DNA from: a virus | Reading direction: 5' to 3' (one strand) | Length of the DNA: 21,981 nucleotides | IMG/VR virus record: IMGVR_UViG_3300041964_000134 | Span: 1 to 21,981 of that record | Part shown: positions 13,997 to 21,981 of the stretch, in pieces | Layout: every line of letters begins with the position of its first letter | How positions within the stretch are numbered: position 1 is the first letter of the stretch | Notes under the pieces: generated by a model | Database searches by the model: none | What the model was told of the DNA's origin: nothing | What the model saw: only the letters and a program-made list of their open reading frames with translations | Made by a program: the position numbers and the translations under genes

Positions 13997-14965
13997 GTGA
14001 AGCTCGCGCCAGAAGACCTCGATAAACTCCAGACTAAGGAGATCGCCAATCTCATCCGGAAGTTGAATTCCGGCGGCACCCTTACCGGGCCACAGCGTGC
14101 CTTGCTAGCCCAAGCGCAGGCAGGGACCGCCTCAGCGGCGGCTGCAGGTGGCTTTGCTCAGACGTGGGATGAACTCGCGCAGCGGCTTGGTGTTTCTCGC
14201 AAGAGTATCCAGAACTGGCGGTCACGGGAGAAGCAGGGGAGTTGCCCGGGCCGCTGCCGATCGCCAGAGCCGACGGCCGTCACGACGTCGCCGCTTGGGC
14301 TGATTGCATGGTGCGCTACCAGCTCGCCCGCGCAGACGAGGAGGTGGATCCAGACGCCTGGAATGCTGACGATGACAATGGGCTGAAGACCGTCACCGAC
14401 TGGAAGAAGCGCCGGGAAATGCGGGAGGTGCAGCGCATTGAGCGGTCGATGCTGAAGGATGATGAGCAGTTGCTCGTCGCGGCCGAGCTCGAAGTTGCAG
14501 TGGGTCAACTGCTCGCTGGGATCCAGACAGCGCTGACGCAAATGCCAGGCACAGAGTCGCGCTTCCTGGTCGGGATCCGGGACGTGCATGTGGTGCAGAC
14601 TCGGCTGCAGGACGCGATGGGATACCATCCTGTCGCAGCTTAATCTCACCTTCTACATCGATGACATCGTTGGGGAGACGACCGCCGCGGCGTGTGAAGA
14701 GCCAGAGCTCCAGAAGTCGATCGAGAAGCTCCTCTTTGCCGGTGCCGATCGTGCCGCCCTGCTGGATCTGGCGCAGCGCCTGGCTGTCGCCTCGCTGCGG
14801 GCGATTGGGCAACGCGCCGTCCGCCAGCTCACTGGCGACCGCGTCGCGGATTTGGAGCCTGAGCTTTCGGTCGAGGCTCCGGCCGCGTCAGCGCCTCCTG
14901 TAAGAGCAGCCACGCCAGCGAAACGTCGCGCCCGCAAGTCTGGCAAAGCCAAGTCGCGCGCCTGA
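13997..14965 (+). CDS. Small-terminase-like HTH protein, frameshifted
   Basis: From GTG 13997 the product has KLAPEDLDKLQTKEIANLI, an Ala/Gln-rich hinge, and a HTH WDELAQRLGVSRKSIQNW (about residues 55-72), resembling the Nu1-type DNA-recognition domain. Near 14236 the frame shifts (a G missing from a run) to LPGPLPIARADGRHDV. Near 14612 it shifts again to DTILSQLNLTFYIDDIVGE and continues to TGA 14963-14965 with an Ala/Lys/Arg-rich tail. The reconstructed product is about 320 residues, longer than lambda Nu1, so the packaging-specificity role rests on position before the large terminase and on the HTH. Helical charged segments in the middle could mediate oligomerisation. The GTG lies in the right arm of a small hairpin (13981-13998). 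Confidence 0.6.
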
Positions 14966-15116
14966 TCCGCACGACCAGCTGCGGCCAAGGGAAGCAATCA
15001 GGGCAAGGCTTCGGCGGAGGTTCAATCACGAAAGGCACGGACGAAAGACTTAGGGAGGGCTAGGGCAACTCTAGGCCGTTTCAAGGGGTGGGGGAAGTGA
15101 CACGCCGCCGGAAGGC

Positions 15117-17252
15117 GTGACTCCGACCACAGACCTTCCGACCGTTCCCGCCGACGGGCATTTCATCAAAGCGCGTGAGTGGCTGAAGCGCGTGGTGAAA
15201 GCCACCCTGCGGCCACGTCCGAAGATGCGGCTGTGGGAGTGGCTGGAGAAACACTTCGTCATTCCGCGGGAAGTTGATTCGCCGAAGCCTGGTCCTTACC
15301 GCACCTCCACGTTCCCGCCGATGCGCGGGCTCTTCGATCTGATCGATCAGCCTGGTGTCCACTTTTTCAGCTTCTGCTCGAGCGCGCGTATCGGCAAGAC
15401 GCTGCTCTCACTCGGGATCCTGTGTTGGTGGATCAGCGAGCGGTTCGGCACGGTGGTCTGGCTCGATCCGACACGGAAGACGGCCCTTCGCCTGGTCCGG
15501 ACCGAGCTCGAATACTTCCTCCTGCAGTGCAAGCCGGTCCGCGCACTGGCGATCATCAGCAAGACAACCTGGACGGTGCTCGAAAAGAGCTTCGTCGGGA
15601 AAGTCTTCCGCATCGTCGCGAGCGGCGCCGAAGCGGACATGCACGGCTATCAGGCGCGGCTCGTCGTCATCAACGAGTCGGATCGCTGCCGGCAATCAAT
15701 CGATCGCGACGCGGCCAGTGCTGACAAGGTCATCGCCCGATCGCGCCAGTTCGCTCATGAGCGGCTGATCGTCCGCAACTCCACGCCAACGGAGGAGTGG
15801 GGCGACATCTGGGTAAACTTCAAAGCGGATCCCACACTACTGTTACCTTCCGTGCCCGCACTGCAGCGACGATGCCGCGGCGAAGGTGAAGGCTGGCAAG
15901 CGGCTGCCGAGACACGCGCTCATCGATGAGACCAGCGGTGAGGTCCTCGCCGGCTTCCAGCGCCTGACGTTCTCGCCGGAGCAAAAGGACGTGCCGTTCG
16001 ACCTGGTCGGGCGGCCGCTGAAACCAGGCGTCGTGCGCACCGAGCAAACGGGGGGCGTCCGCTTCGATCAGTTCGCTGTTTACAAAGAGAAACGCGCCGA
16101 GGGGCACCGCGGCAAGACGGAGCGGGTCAAAGTCGGTTACGACATCACAGCCGTCGAGAATGGCGCGACCTACACCTGCGCGCACTGCAAGCGCGACATC
16201 GAGTGGGTGGATCTGAATGGCTACATGCTCCCGCGGTTTCGCTGGTGGTCGCACAATACGAGCGAGCTGCGCGACAAGAGCCACCTCTCGGCACATCTTT
16301 CGGCGCTCTATTCGCCGTTCGAGTTCTGGGGAATTCTGGCCGCGGAGTTCATCGGCGCCAAAGGATCGCAGGGCAAGCTGATCAAGTTTGAGACGCTCAC
16401 GCTCGGCCGGCCGAACATCCGGCACCGCGCGTCGATTCGGGAAGACGATCTCGATCGCGTCATTGCGCGCTGCCCTCATCGGTATGCCCAGGGCGAACTG
16501 CCGACGGAACCGGAGCTCCTCACGATGACTGTCGATCGCCAGGGCGATCAGATGTGGTTTGTGATCAGAGCTTGGGGCATTCTTTGGGATCACCCGGATC
16601 GGCCGACCTGGAGCGCGCTCGTGGATTGGGGCGAGTGCGTGAGTTGGGAGCAGGTTGAGGAACTCGCAGGCCTGCGCGAGCGCGCCGATGGGACCGTGCG
16701 CACGTTCAGCTACGCGCGGAAGATGGGACGGTTCGCGAGTATTGCGTTACAGCCGGGCTCGTCGATTCTGGTTTCGAGCCGCGAGTCGTGTACGAGTTCT
16801 GCCTGAAGTGGGCGCACATCTTCAGCCCGTACAAGGGCGGCGACGCCAGCAAGACGCGCGGCGGGCTCATCTATCTCGCAAAGATCCTGGACGACAAACT
16901 CGACCTAGTCTGGGCGTGGTCCGACCACTTCACCAGCCAGCTCTACTACGCCGCGCCTGCGCGACGGCCGCAATTCCATCGGCGACCTCATTCACTGGTG
17001 GCTTCCGGTCAATATCGACAGCCACTACCGCCTCCAGCTCACGTCCGAGAGGCAGTCGAGGAGAACGGGAAGATGATCTGGAAGGCCGTGAATGATAATC
17101 ACCTTGGCGACTGTGAAAAGATGCAGGAGGTGCTTAGAGATACGATCGAGGAACGCCTCGACGCCCATCGCAAAGAGCGTCTGCTGCTGGAGGAAGACAC
17201 CACAGAGCCGGAAGGCGATATGTCGCCGGCAGTGCTGCAGCCGCACGCGTGA
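15117..17252 (+). CDS. Phage large terminase, GpA family, frameshifted
   Basis: GpA-type terminases package DNA using an N-terminal ATPase and a C-terminal nuclease. Visible marks: FFSFCSSARIGKTLLSLG with the Walker A GKT (about 15364-15417), LVVINESDR as the Walker B-like strand (about 15660-15685), and an ARSRQFAHERLIVRNSTPTEEWG segment (C-motif area). Zinc-binding CPHC (about 15856-15867) pairs with CAHC (about 16180-16191). The nuclease part has TVDRQGDQMWF, DWGE and, after a shift, AGLVDSGFEPRVVYEFC, then HIFSPYKG and NDNHLGDCEKM. Frame changes lie near 15832, 16743, 16955 and 17045. The reconstructed length is about 710 residues, near family size. GTG 15117 is tentative; open sense sequence extends upstream to 15075 without a start codon. 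Confidence 0.85.
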
Positions 17253-17431
17253 CTGTGTGTTTAGTGGTGATCCTGGCTCTCTCGCTGCTGCTAATGTGCG
17301 GTGAGCAGTTGTGCTACCATTCACACAATCGTGCGCGCTCGCACCCTCCTGTCGATCAAAGAGCTTTGCTTCACGCTTGGCATCTCGCGAACGACGCTTT
17401 GGCGGCATCGCCAACGCGGCGCGCCTCGTGA
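17249..17431 (+). CDS. Possible very small membrane peptide
   Basis: GTG 17249 overlaps the terminase stop (GTGA). The first 18 residues (VTVCLVVILALSLLLMCG) form a convincing membrane helix. The rest reads into the HTH gene in another frame and looks like shadow sequence, so the true product, if any, may be short or the frame may be chance. No Shine-Dalgarno is clear. Confidence 0.25.
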   Translation: MTVCLVVILALSLLLMCGEQLCYHSHNRARSHPPVDQRALLHAWHLANDALAASPTRRAS

Positions 17432-17618
17432 TCCTCACGAGCTGGCTTTCTGGATCCAGGAGGACGACGCGGCCAAGTGCCTGCAGATCCCGTCCGCTGC
17501 TTTCCACGCGTTTCCGCGCACCGTGCGAGAGAAACTCATCGAGGCTGCTACCTTGTTGCAGTGCAACCAGTTGGAACATCCCGGCAGTGGCGGGAGTTCG
17601 GCAGGTGAGAATAAGTAG
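17301..17618 (+). CDS. Small HTH DNA-binding protein
   Basis: A 105-residue product with a MerR/excisionase-like helix-turn-helix: LLSIKELCFTLGISRTTLWR (about residues 16-35), then HRQRGAPRDPHELAFWIQED. The start could be GTG 17301 or GTG 17331, which lies closer to the HTH. The dyad TTGTG/CACAA around CTACCATTCA sits over the start region (about 17310-17329) and may be an operator. It lies between the large terminase and two further small genes. It may regulate head genes or act as an accessory packaging factor; there is no evidence for either. Confidence 0.55.
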   Translation: MSSCATIHTIVRARTLLSIKELCFTLGISRTTLWRHRQRGAPRDPHELAFWIQEDDAAKCLQIPSAAFHAFPRTVREKLIEAATLLQCNQLEHPGSGGSSAGENK

Positions 17619-17660
17619 CACGCATGTTGACACACCTACTGCCTTGTCTAGCGACAGCGG

Positions 17661-17690
17661 CGGGGCGCGCTCATCCGAGCATCCGCCCCG
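17661..17690 (+). other. Stem-loop between the HTH gene and the next gene
   Basis: CGGGGCG (17661-17667) pairs with CGCCCCG (17684-17690), and within it GCTC (17669-17672) pairs with GAGC (17677-17680) around ATCC. No T-run follows, so it is not a standard terminator. It could be an attenuator or RNA processing site before ATG 17722. Confidence 0.4.
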
Positions 17691-17721
17691 CGCGCGCCGG
17701 CTACTAAACCCGCCAGCCATT

Positions 17722-18324
17722 ATGCTTACCGCCGATCTCCCTGACACTCCGCTGGCCTCTTACTGGCCAGACACAGCGGCCACTCTGGATTCGCTGCCCG
17801 ACTATCTGCAGGAGCAGATCGCCGAGTTCAACGCACCGCTCCCGATGACTTTCGCGGAGCGGACTAAACAATTTCTTTCCGTCGTCGCGGCCGCGATGAA
17901 GGAAGCCAACCTGCAGTTTGCGGAAAGTGAGGTTCGCAATAGTTCGAACGCTCCGCTCAACGGAGAGCTGGTTGAGGGAATGCGGATCCTCTCCGGATCC
18001 GGCGAGCAGAACCGCCAGCTTGCGTTCCGCGCAGCGTGCGTGCTGAAACAGATGGGCCTGGACGGCCGCAGCGACCAGCAGCTTGCCGACGATTACGGCG
18101 TCGTCACGACTCGCGCTGCAGCTCATGCCGTGCGGCGGAAGGTCGAACGGCAGACCGGGCTGCGCAGCCGTTCTTCCAAGACCGACACGACTCGTGAACG
18201 CTGCCGGCTCCGCAGGCTGGGCAAAAAGCGCGAAAGCGCTCCGTGGACCGCCAAGGGAACGTGGCAGTTCATGATGCAGACCCTCGCCCAACCTCTCCAG
18301 CTTCCCGCGCCCGTTTTCGCATGA
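17722..18324 (+). CDS. Hypothetical DNA-binding-like protein
   Basis: A 200-residue product from ATG 17722. The open frame extends much farther upstream, but that part overlaps the HTH gene and is Arg/Ser-rich shadow. Residues 118-142 (DQQLADDYGVVTTRAAAHAVRRK) look like a helix-turn-helix. The segment after it is very basic (RSRSSKTDTTRERCRLRRL), as in DNA-contacting tails. The N-terminal half is acidic and helical. No family is recognised. Its stop overlaps the next start (ATGA), so the two are coupled. Confidence 0.55.
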   Translation: MLTADLPDTPLASYWPDTAATLDSLPDYLQEQIAEFNAPLPMTFAERTKQFLSVVAAAMKEANLQFAESEVRNSSNAPLNGELVEGMRILSGSGEQNRQLAFRAACVLKQMGLDGRSDQQLADDYGVVTTRAAAHAVRRKVERQTGLRSRSSKTDTTRERCRLRRLGKKRESAPWTAKGTWQFMMQTLAQPLQLPAPVFA

Positions 18325-18848
18325 GCACTCTTACCACTCCCGGCTCTGCCATCCTCCTCTCAGACGCCGACCAGCTTCGTGCGTGGCAGCTCGAGATCAT
18401 CCAATGTCGCGACGCAGCGATTGCCTGGACGGCGCGTGGAATTGAGCGCGTCGTGCGCTCTGGCGAAAAGCTGATCCAGAAACAGGAAGCGCTCGCCGGC
18501 GATTTTGAAGACTGGTTCGCGACGCACAAGGAAGTTATCGGCTATTGCCTCACCACAGCCCGCAACTACATGGCGGCTGCGCGCCGCGTGAACAAAGTCG
18601 GCGGACTGGAAAAGGCGATCGAAGACTTCCCGACACAGACGGAACTACTCATCGCTTTGGGGATCCTGCCACCGAAGCCAGAGGCGGGCACTGGCGGCGA
18701 AACGAAGCAGCCCCTCTTCACGCTCAAGCTGTCGGTGAATGGCCCTTCGCCTGATCAGTGGACTTCGCTCGAGCGGCGAGAGTATCTGCAGAAAGCAAAG
18801 CCGGCCGTGGATCTCTACGAACGCTGCCGCGAGCTAGAGGGTGAATGA
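18321..18848 (+). CDS. DUF3102-like phage protein
   Basis: A 175-residue product from ATG 18321 (ATGA overlap with the previous stop). The pattern RGIERVVRSGEKLIQKQEAL (residues 39-58), DFEDWF (61-66) and CLTTARNYMAAARRV (76-90) fits DUF3102-type phage proteins (a GxxLIxxK motif, FxxWL, then AxxYM). They often sit near replication or packaging genes and have no established activity. The C-terminal part (PLFTLKLSVNGPSPDQW, then helical) is less typical. Intact frame. It overlaps a small Cys-containing frame at its end by ATGA. Confidence 0.6.
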   Translation: MSTLTTPGSAILLSDADQLRAWQLEIIQCRDAAIAWTARGIERVVRSGEKLIQKQEALAGDFEDWFATHKEVIGYCLTTARNYMAAARRVNKVGGLEKAIEDFPTQTELLIALGILPPKPEAGTGGETKQPLFTLKLSVNGPSPDQWTSLERREYLQKAKPAVDLYERCRELEGE

Positions 18849-19015
18849 AAGCAACGTGCCCGCCCAAAGACCGCTGCCCTGCATGCCGCAGCAGGTCCAT
18901 GCCGGGAAGCGTTCGGCAGATCCTCTGTACCTGGTTCGAACCGGTAGCCGCGATTAAGCGGCCAGTGCTGGCGAACGGCCGTTCCGCTCCAGGATCTTCT
19001 TCGTGCCCGCGATGA
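18845..19015 (+). CDS. Possible small Cys-rich protein
   Basis: ATG 18845 overlaps the preceding stop (ATGA). The 56-residue product starts MKATCPPKDRCPACRSRSMP, with two cysteine pairs in the first 15 residues that could bind zinc. From 18954 it overlaps the end of a convergent minus-strand gene, so the C-terminal part may be read-through of an indel. Coupling by overlap is the main support. Confidence 0.35.
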   Translation: MKATCPPKDRCPACRSRSMPGSVRQILCTWFEPVAAIKRPVLANGRSAPGSSSCPR

Positions 19016-19338
19016 CTTCGAGACGGACGCTTTCAACGCCATCTTGCCATGGCGTCGAAGTGAGCGTGACCAGGCGTTGCTCGAGCCAATCAAGCACTCG
19101 CGGATCCGACTCCGGCACCCATCCGGAGCGGCCTTCGAAGGAGTAACCGCTGCAGAGGCAGTAGTGCGGGAGGGTGAACTCTGCTCCATTTTCCATCCGC
19201 ACCGTGCATTCCCGCTCCTGCATAGCGACCACGAGAACGAAAGGCATCGTCGGGCAAGCCCGCGAGCGCGTGGGACTCGCACGGGTAGTCCACCCAGGCA
19301 TGCATGCCGGGGGTTATGGCGAGTTTCTTCATCATCAT
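18954..19338 (-). CDS. Hypothetical protein, one frameshift
   Basis: From ATG 19338 (ATG triplets also at 19335 and 19332) the product starts MMMKKLAITPGMHAWVDYP. It then crosses one frame change near 19250, where an extra T in a T-run explains the shift, and continues FVLVVAMQERECTVRMENGA, LPHYCLCSGYSF, a WVPESDPRVLDWLEQRL segment and a C-terminal helix. The reconstructed length is about 128 residues. No family is recognised. It is coupled to the upstream membrane-protein gene, whose TGA lies within its ATGATGATG start. It runs opposite to the surrounding head genes. Confidence 0.5.
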
Positions 19339-19579
19339 GCGCGAGAGGAAGGTTCACTTTTTGCATCTCGCTTCAACATCCATTCTCCCAACTGACGCAC
19401 CATAAACCCGCCCAGCATCGTCAGCCAACCGATGTTGAAGAACAGGCTCCTAGACTCGTCTGAATTGTCCGGGAGAAGAGCTCTTGCAAGAAGAAAGCGA
19501 ACCCGCAGCCGAGAATTGTCCCGGATACATAGATGAGATAACGTGGACTAAGATACGCAAAGAAGTGCTCCCAAGACAT
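19335..19579 (-). CDS. Small two-helix membrane protein, one frameshift
   Basis: From ATG 19579 the product starts MSWEHFFAYLSPRYL. It has a first membrane helix (YLIYVSGTILGCGFAFFL) and, after a frame change near 19450, a second (SLFFNIGWLTMLGGFMV). It ends with a charged tail (LGEWMLKRDAKSEPSSRA) at TGA 19335-19337. About 80 residues with two helices and a charged C-terminus fit a holin-like or small-effector membrane protein, but no family is assigned. The longer frame starting at 19726 includes sequence upstream of the plausible start. It is transcribed away from the portal operon, from a shared intergenic region. Confidence 0.5.
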
Positions 19580-19663
19580 GCGACTTTGTCGCAGAGTGCA
19601 AGAGACATGAGGGCAGCCGACGTGTTGCGTGCAGTGTAAGTCGCTGAAAATCAGTAAATCCGC

Positions 19664-19706
19664 CTCCACATGTGTGGAGCTGGAGCCCGGTTGACATCCC
19701 CCGGGC
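19664..19706. promoter_or_regulatory. Two dyads between divergent genes
   Basis: CTCCACA (19664-19670) and TGTGGAG (19673-19679) form an inverted repeat with two bases between. Next to it GCCCGG (19685-19690) and CCGGGC (19701-19706) form a stem around a ten-base loop that contains TTGACA. The minus-strand pair starts at 19579 and the plus-strand connector gene at 19711, so this is the likely shared control region. No confident -10/-35 pair could be set. Confidence 0.35.
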
Positions 19707-19710
19707 GGCA

Positions 19711-20001
19711 ATGACCGCCGCCTCACTTCGTTCCGTCTGCGACTCTCAGATCGAGCGCGGCCACCGCAACTTCGTCGAGCAGCTCGAGGAGCGTGCCCTC
19801 GCCAAGATTGCTTCCGGCGCCGGCGAAATTGCGCCGGTCGGCGAGGGGTCGCTCAATGGGCAGCAATTTTCTCGAGAGATTCGGCTCGATTGTACTCAGG
19901 TCGCTGAGATCGCACGCGCCGCGTTGGATGCAGCGGACGGGGATCCCAGCGGCGGATCCACGGGCATCACCTTTATCGACTTCAACCAGGCGCTGCGATG
20001 A
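19711..20001 (+). CDS. Small protein at the head-tail connector (gpW-like) position
   Basis: A 96-residue product from ATG 19711; an in-frame upstream start at 19672 lies inside the dyad region and is less likely. It has an N-terminal helix region (SLRSVCDSQIERGHRNFVEQ), an acidic C-terminal half with ARAALDAADGD and an end TGITFIDFNQALR. The gene order terminase, small gene, portal is where lambda-like phages carry gpW. The sequence itself does not clearly match gpW, so the assignment is positional. The stop overlaps the portal start (ATGA). Confidence 0.45.
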   Translation: MTAASLRSVCDSQIERGHRNFVEQLEERALAKIASGAGEIAPVGEGSLNGQQFSREIRLDCTQVAEIARAALDAADGDPSGGSTGITFIDFNQALR

Positions 20002-21559
20002 ACCTCGCATCCTTGTTCGGTCGCATTGCTGGCCGCGGCGGCAACGCTTTCAACGAAACGATCGCCGCATCGATCGACCGGGCCAACGTCCGGTTTATAC
20101 TGCCTGCAGATTCGACGCTCTATCTCAGCGAGCGCAGCCGCACCGCGATCAACGAGAAGGTCGAGTGGATCTGGCAAAACTTCGGCGTGGTGAAAGAGGG
20201 CGGGGCTGGCATCGCCGGCATTCTGTGGGGAAGGGGATCAGCTCGAGCTGAATACTTCGATGAAGAGTGGGATCGGGACGCTGAAGACGATTTCGAGGAT
20301 TACGCGCTCACGCCCGAGCGGTGCGACCTAGCAGGCCGCGCAACGTGTATGAGGCGCAGACGACCGGCATCGAGCAGCGGATCTTCCGCGGCGAATTCTT
20401 TGCCGCCAAGACCGAGAATCCTGAGTGGGACAACGAGCCATGCTTTCAGCTCTACGACTCGCAGGAGATCGTCTCGCCGGCAGATCTGGCTGGTCGCAAG
20501 ATCATTGATGGCGTCGAGGTGAACGCAGCCACGCGGGCGCTGCGCTATTTCGTCCGCAATGACTCAGGCGGCACGAGCCCCATCGAGCGCGCCCGGATGA
20601 TTCATTGGTTCAAACCGCACGCCGTGAACCAGGTCCGCGGCATTTCCGACATGGCGCAGGCGGTGAATCCACTCGTCGATATTCACGAACTGAAGCGGCT
20701 CACGACTCGCAGCGCGAAAGCATCGCAAACTGATCACGCTGGTGCTGAAAGGCATGGGGAAGACGAAGGGCCGCGGCGCGATGGGATCGATCAAGTCCGG
20801 CGCGCCTGGCGCTGGGCAGGAAGCCGCCACGGATACAGCGCAGCTCGAGCAGCTCGCGGGCGCGGCCGGTGCAGGCATCGCGTATCTCAATGCCGACGGG
20901 GAGGCACAGCTCCTCACGCCGAAATCTCCGACGCCGCTGGTCGAAGGCTTCATTACGACCTCTTAATGCGCGACGTGTGCGCCGGCTGGGGCGTGCCTGC
21001 AGAATTCTTCTGGTCGATCGCCAAGCTTGGCGGCGCAAACACGCGGTTCGTGCTGAGCAAGGCCGACCTCCTTTTTCAGATGCTTGCCGACGGGCTCATC
21101 TACCGCTTCTGCACTCCGATCGCGTACCGCTACCTGAAGCATCGGATTGAGACGGGCAAGCTGCGCGCTCCGAAAGATCCAGACTGGGCGCGCAAGATGA
21201 GCTGGCAGACGCCACCGCGCGTGACCGTGGACAACGGCAACGAAGGTGCGCTGCAGATCGAACTGCTCGCGAATGGCCTCATCACTCTCCGCCAGTACTG
21301 CAATGCGCGCGGCCTGAACTACCGCCATGAAATGCGGCAGTGGATCCGCGAGCCGATCGAGTTTGTGAAGATGGCTGCCGTCGAGCTCAAGGGCGCGGAC
21401 ATTCCCCAGGACGTGAAAGACAAAATCCTCGAGCGCTGGAGCACGAACCTCCCGATCTGGCGCGCAGCCAAGCCCGGAGCGGTCACGGCCCAGCCCAACG
21501 AAACAGAGGCACCGCAAAAGCCAGGTGCCACCACTGAGGAAGAGAAAGAAGCCGCATGA
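19998..21559 (+). CDS. Phage portal protein, lambda family, frameshifted
   Basis: Portal proteins form the dodecameric DNA entry ring. The gene starts at ATG 19998. Family marks in order: KVEWIWQNFGVVKEGG, a SVGKGISSS piece in another frame (about 20219-20245), WDRDAEDDFEDYALTPERCD, RNVYEAQTTGIEQRIFRGEFF, ARMIHWFKPHAVNQVRGISD (the conserved RxxGxS region), then a piece with LVLKGMGK and IAYLNADGEAQLLTPKSPTP in a second frame (about 20730-20960), and finally YDLLMRDVCAGWGVPAEFFW, then DNGNEGALQIELLANGLITL and REPIEFVKMA. Frame changes lie near 20215-20250, 20332, 20718 and 20960. Total about 520 residues, normal for lambda-family portals. Confidence 0.85.
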
Positions 21560-21981
21560 GACTCCAACGCATTCAGGAACTGGTCTATCACACGTCCTGG
21601 CTGATCACTCCGACGGGCCACGAGTCCATTCGCGCTCTGGTTGAAACGAAGCTCGCCCGTGCGGCAGACGCTGACGACGGACTTCGCGCGGGCATCCTCG
21701 ATGAGTTGATCACCAAGCGTCCCGAGCCATCCGTGGGAAGACGGCGTCGGACATGTCCACATCGTCGGTGCCGTCGCATCGGCTTTTCGAAGCTTGAGAA
21801 AACGTGCGGCAATACCGACGTGAGCGATCTTCTCGCGGAGCTCGCCGAAGTGCAGGAAAAGGGAGCTGAGCGCATCATGCTGCACGTCGATTCACCGCGG
21901 AACCGTCGGCGGAATTCCGGAAGCAGCTGCGGCGATCGCAAAGATCAGCGTCCCCCACTTTTGCCTACGTCGGCGCAGGCG
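21556..21981 (+). CDS. S49-family head maturation protease, 5' part only, frameshifted
   Basis: ATG 21556 overlaps the portal stop (ATGA). The product starts MRLQRIQELVYHTSWLITP and, across frames, shows GVGHVHIVGAVAS (about 21733-21770), a clean KLEKTCGNTDVSDLLAEL, and IMLHVDSPxGTVGGIPEAA (from about 21876) followed by IAKI and FAYVGAG at the very end. The HVDSPGG-type turn and the P-x-FAYVGxG strand are typical of ClpP/SppA-fold S49 peptidases, which cleave the scaffold in lambda-like heads (gpC). The catalytic serine should lie just past the window end. Frame changes near 21735, 21780 and 21895. Confidence 0.75.
   Translation, partial: MRLQRIQELVYHTSWLITPTGHESIRALVETKLARAADADDGLRAGILDELITKRPEPSVGRRRRTCPHRRCRRIGFSKLEKTCGNTDVSDLLAELAEVQEKGAERIMLHVDSPRNRRRNSGSSCGDRKDQRPPLLPTSAQA

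Noticed and set aside
14829-15038. Minus-strand frame with CPDC and CQTC pairs, resembling a zinc ribbon
   Set aside because: It is antisense to the Ala/Lys/Arg-rich tail of the small-terminase gene and has no start signal or partner gene. The cysteines probably reflect the complement of repetitive codons.
15820-16593. 257-residue minus-strand open frame
   Set aside because: Antisense to the large terminase, whose conserved motifs define the plus strand as coding.
17311-17721. Upstream part of a 337-residue open frame ending at 18324
   Set aside because: Residues before ATG 17722 are Arg/Ser-rich and overlap the HTH gene in another frame. Only the part from 17722 looks like protein.
18922-18940. 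GGTTCGAACC, resembling a tRNA T-loop
   Set aside because: The flanking bases do not form a T-stem, and no acceptor, D-arm or anticodon arm can be built around it. It is a chance 10-bp palindrome.
1-21981. CRISPR arrays, insertion sequences, integrase and attachment sites
   Set aside because: No regularly spaced direct repeats, transposase motifs, tyrosine or serine recombinase motifs, or long terminal repeats were seen.

Overview
This window is a stretch of a double-stranded DNA tailed phage or prophage. The right-hand 8 kb carries a lambda-type packaging and head module in canonical order: a small-terminase-like HTH protein, a GpA-family large terminase, a small connector-position protein, a lambda-family portal and the start of an S49 head protease. 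No tRNA, rRNA or other host marker is present, so the host cannot be named. The GC-rich, GATC-rich composition and gene content would fit a soil bacterium such as a Verrucomicrobiota member, but that is a guess.

Layout. 1-2272: no gene recognised; two tandem hairpins, one ending in a T-run, and a 29-bp near-perfect palindrome. 2273-6565: a heavily frame-broken but recognisable module with a ParB-family protein, two small unknown genes, a zinc-ribbon protein and a HerA-like ATPase whose C-terminal winged-helix repeats are intact. 6682-8104: a ParB-like-domain protein overlapping a predicted TET-associated-type glycosyltransferase (DNA base hypermodification). 8179-9133: a PadR-type regulator with its own candidate promoter/operator, overlapping a membrane-associated partner. 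9203-11650: small accessory genes, including a DUF2786 protein, with a recurring leader hairpin and a duplicated ~155-nt segment. 11654-13048: a tightly overlapping SymE-like / AAA+ ATPase / RarA-C-terminal-domain operon, effectively a split RarA. 13055-13927: a minus-strand pair encoding a TIR/deoxyribosyltransferase-like protein and a small unknown partner, likely a conflict-system cargo. 13997-21981: packaging and head genes, interrupted by a second minus-strand pair (18954-19579).

Many genes are split by single-base frame changes while conserved motifs continue in another frame. This is the pattern of uncorrected indels in a long-read assembly rather than of gene decay. It is severe before about 5.95 kb and roughly one per kb afterwards. 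Coordinates for split genes describe the reconstructed gene, not one open frame.

Most plus-strand genes overlap by ATGA, GTGA or TAATG, implying long translationally coupled operons. The exceptions (the two minus-strand pairs and the PadR pair) look like separately regulated cargo. The parts most worth following are the hypermodification pair, the split RarA with its 27-bp palindrome, the TIR-like cassette and the repeated leader hairpin.
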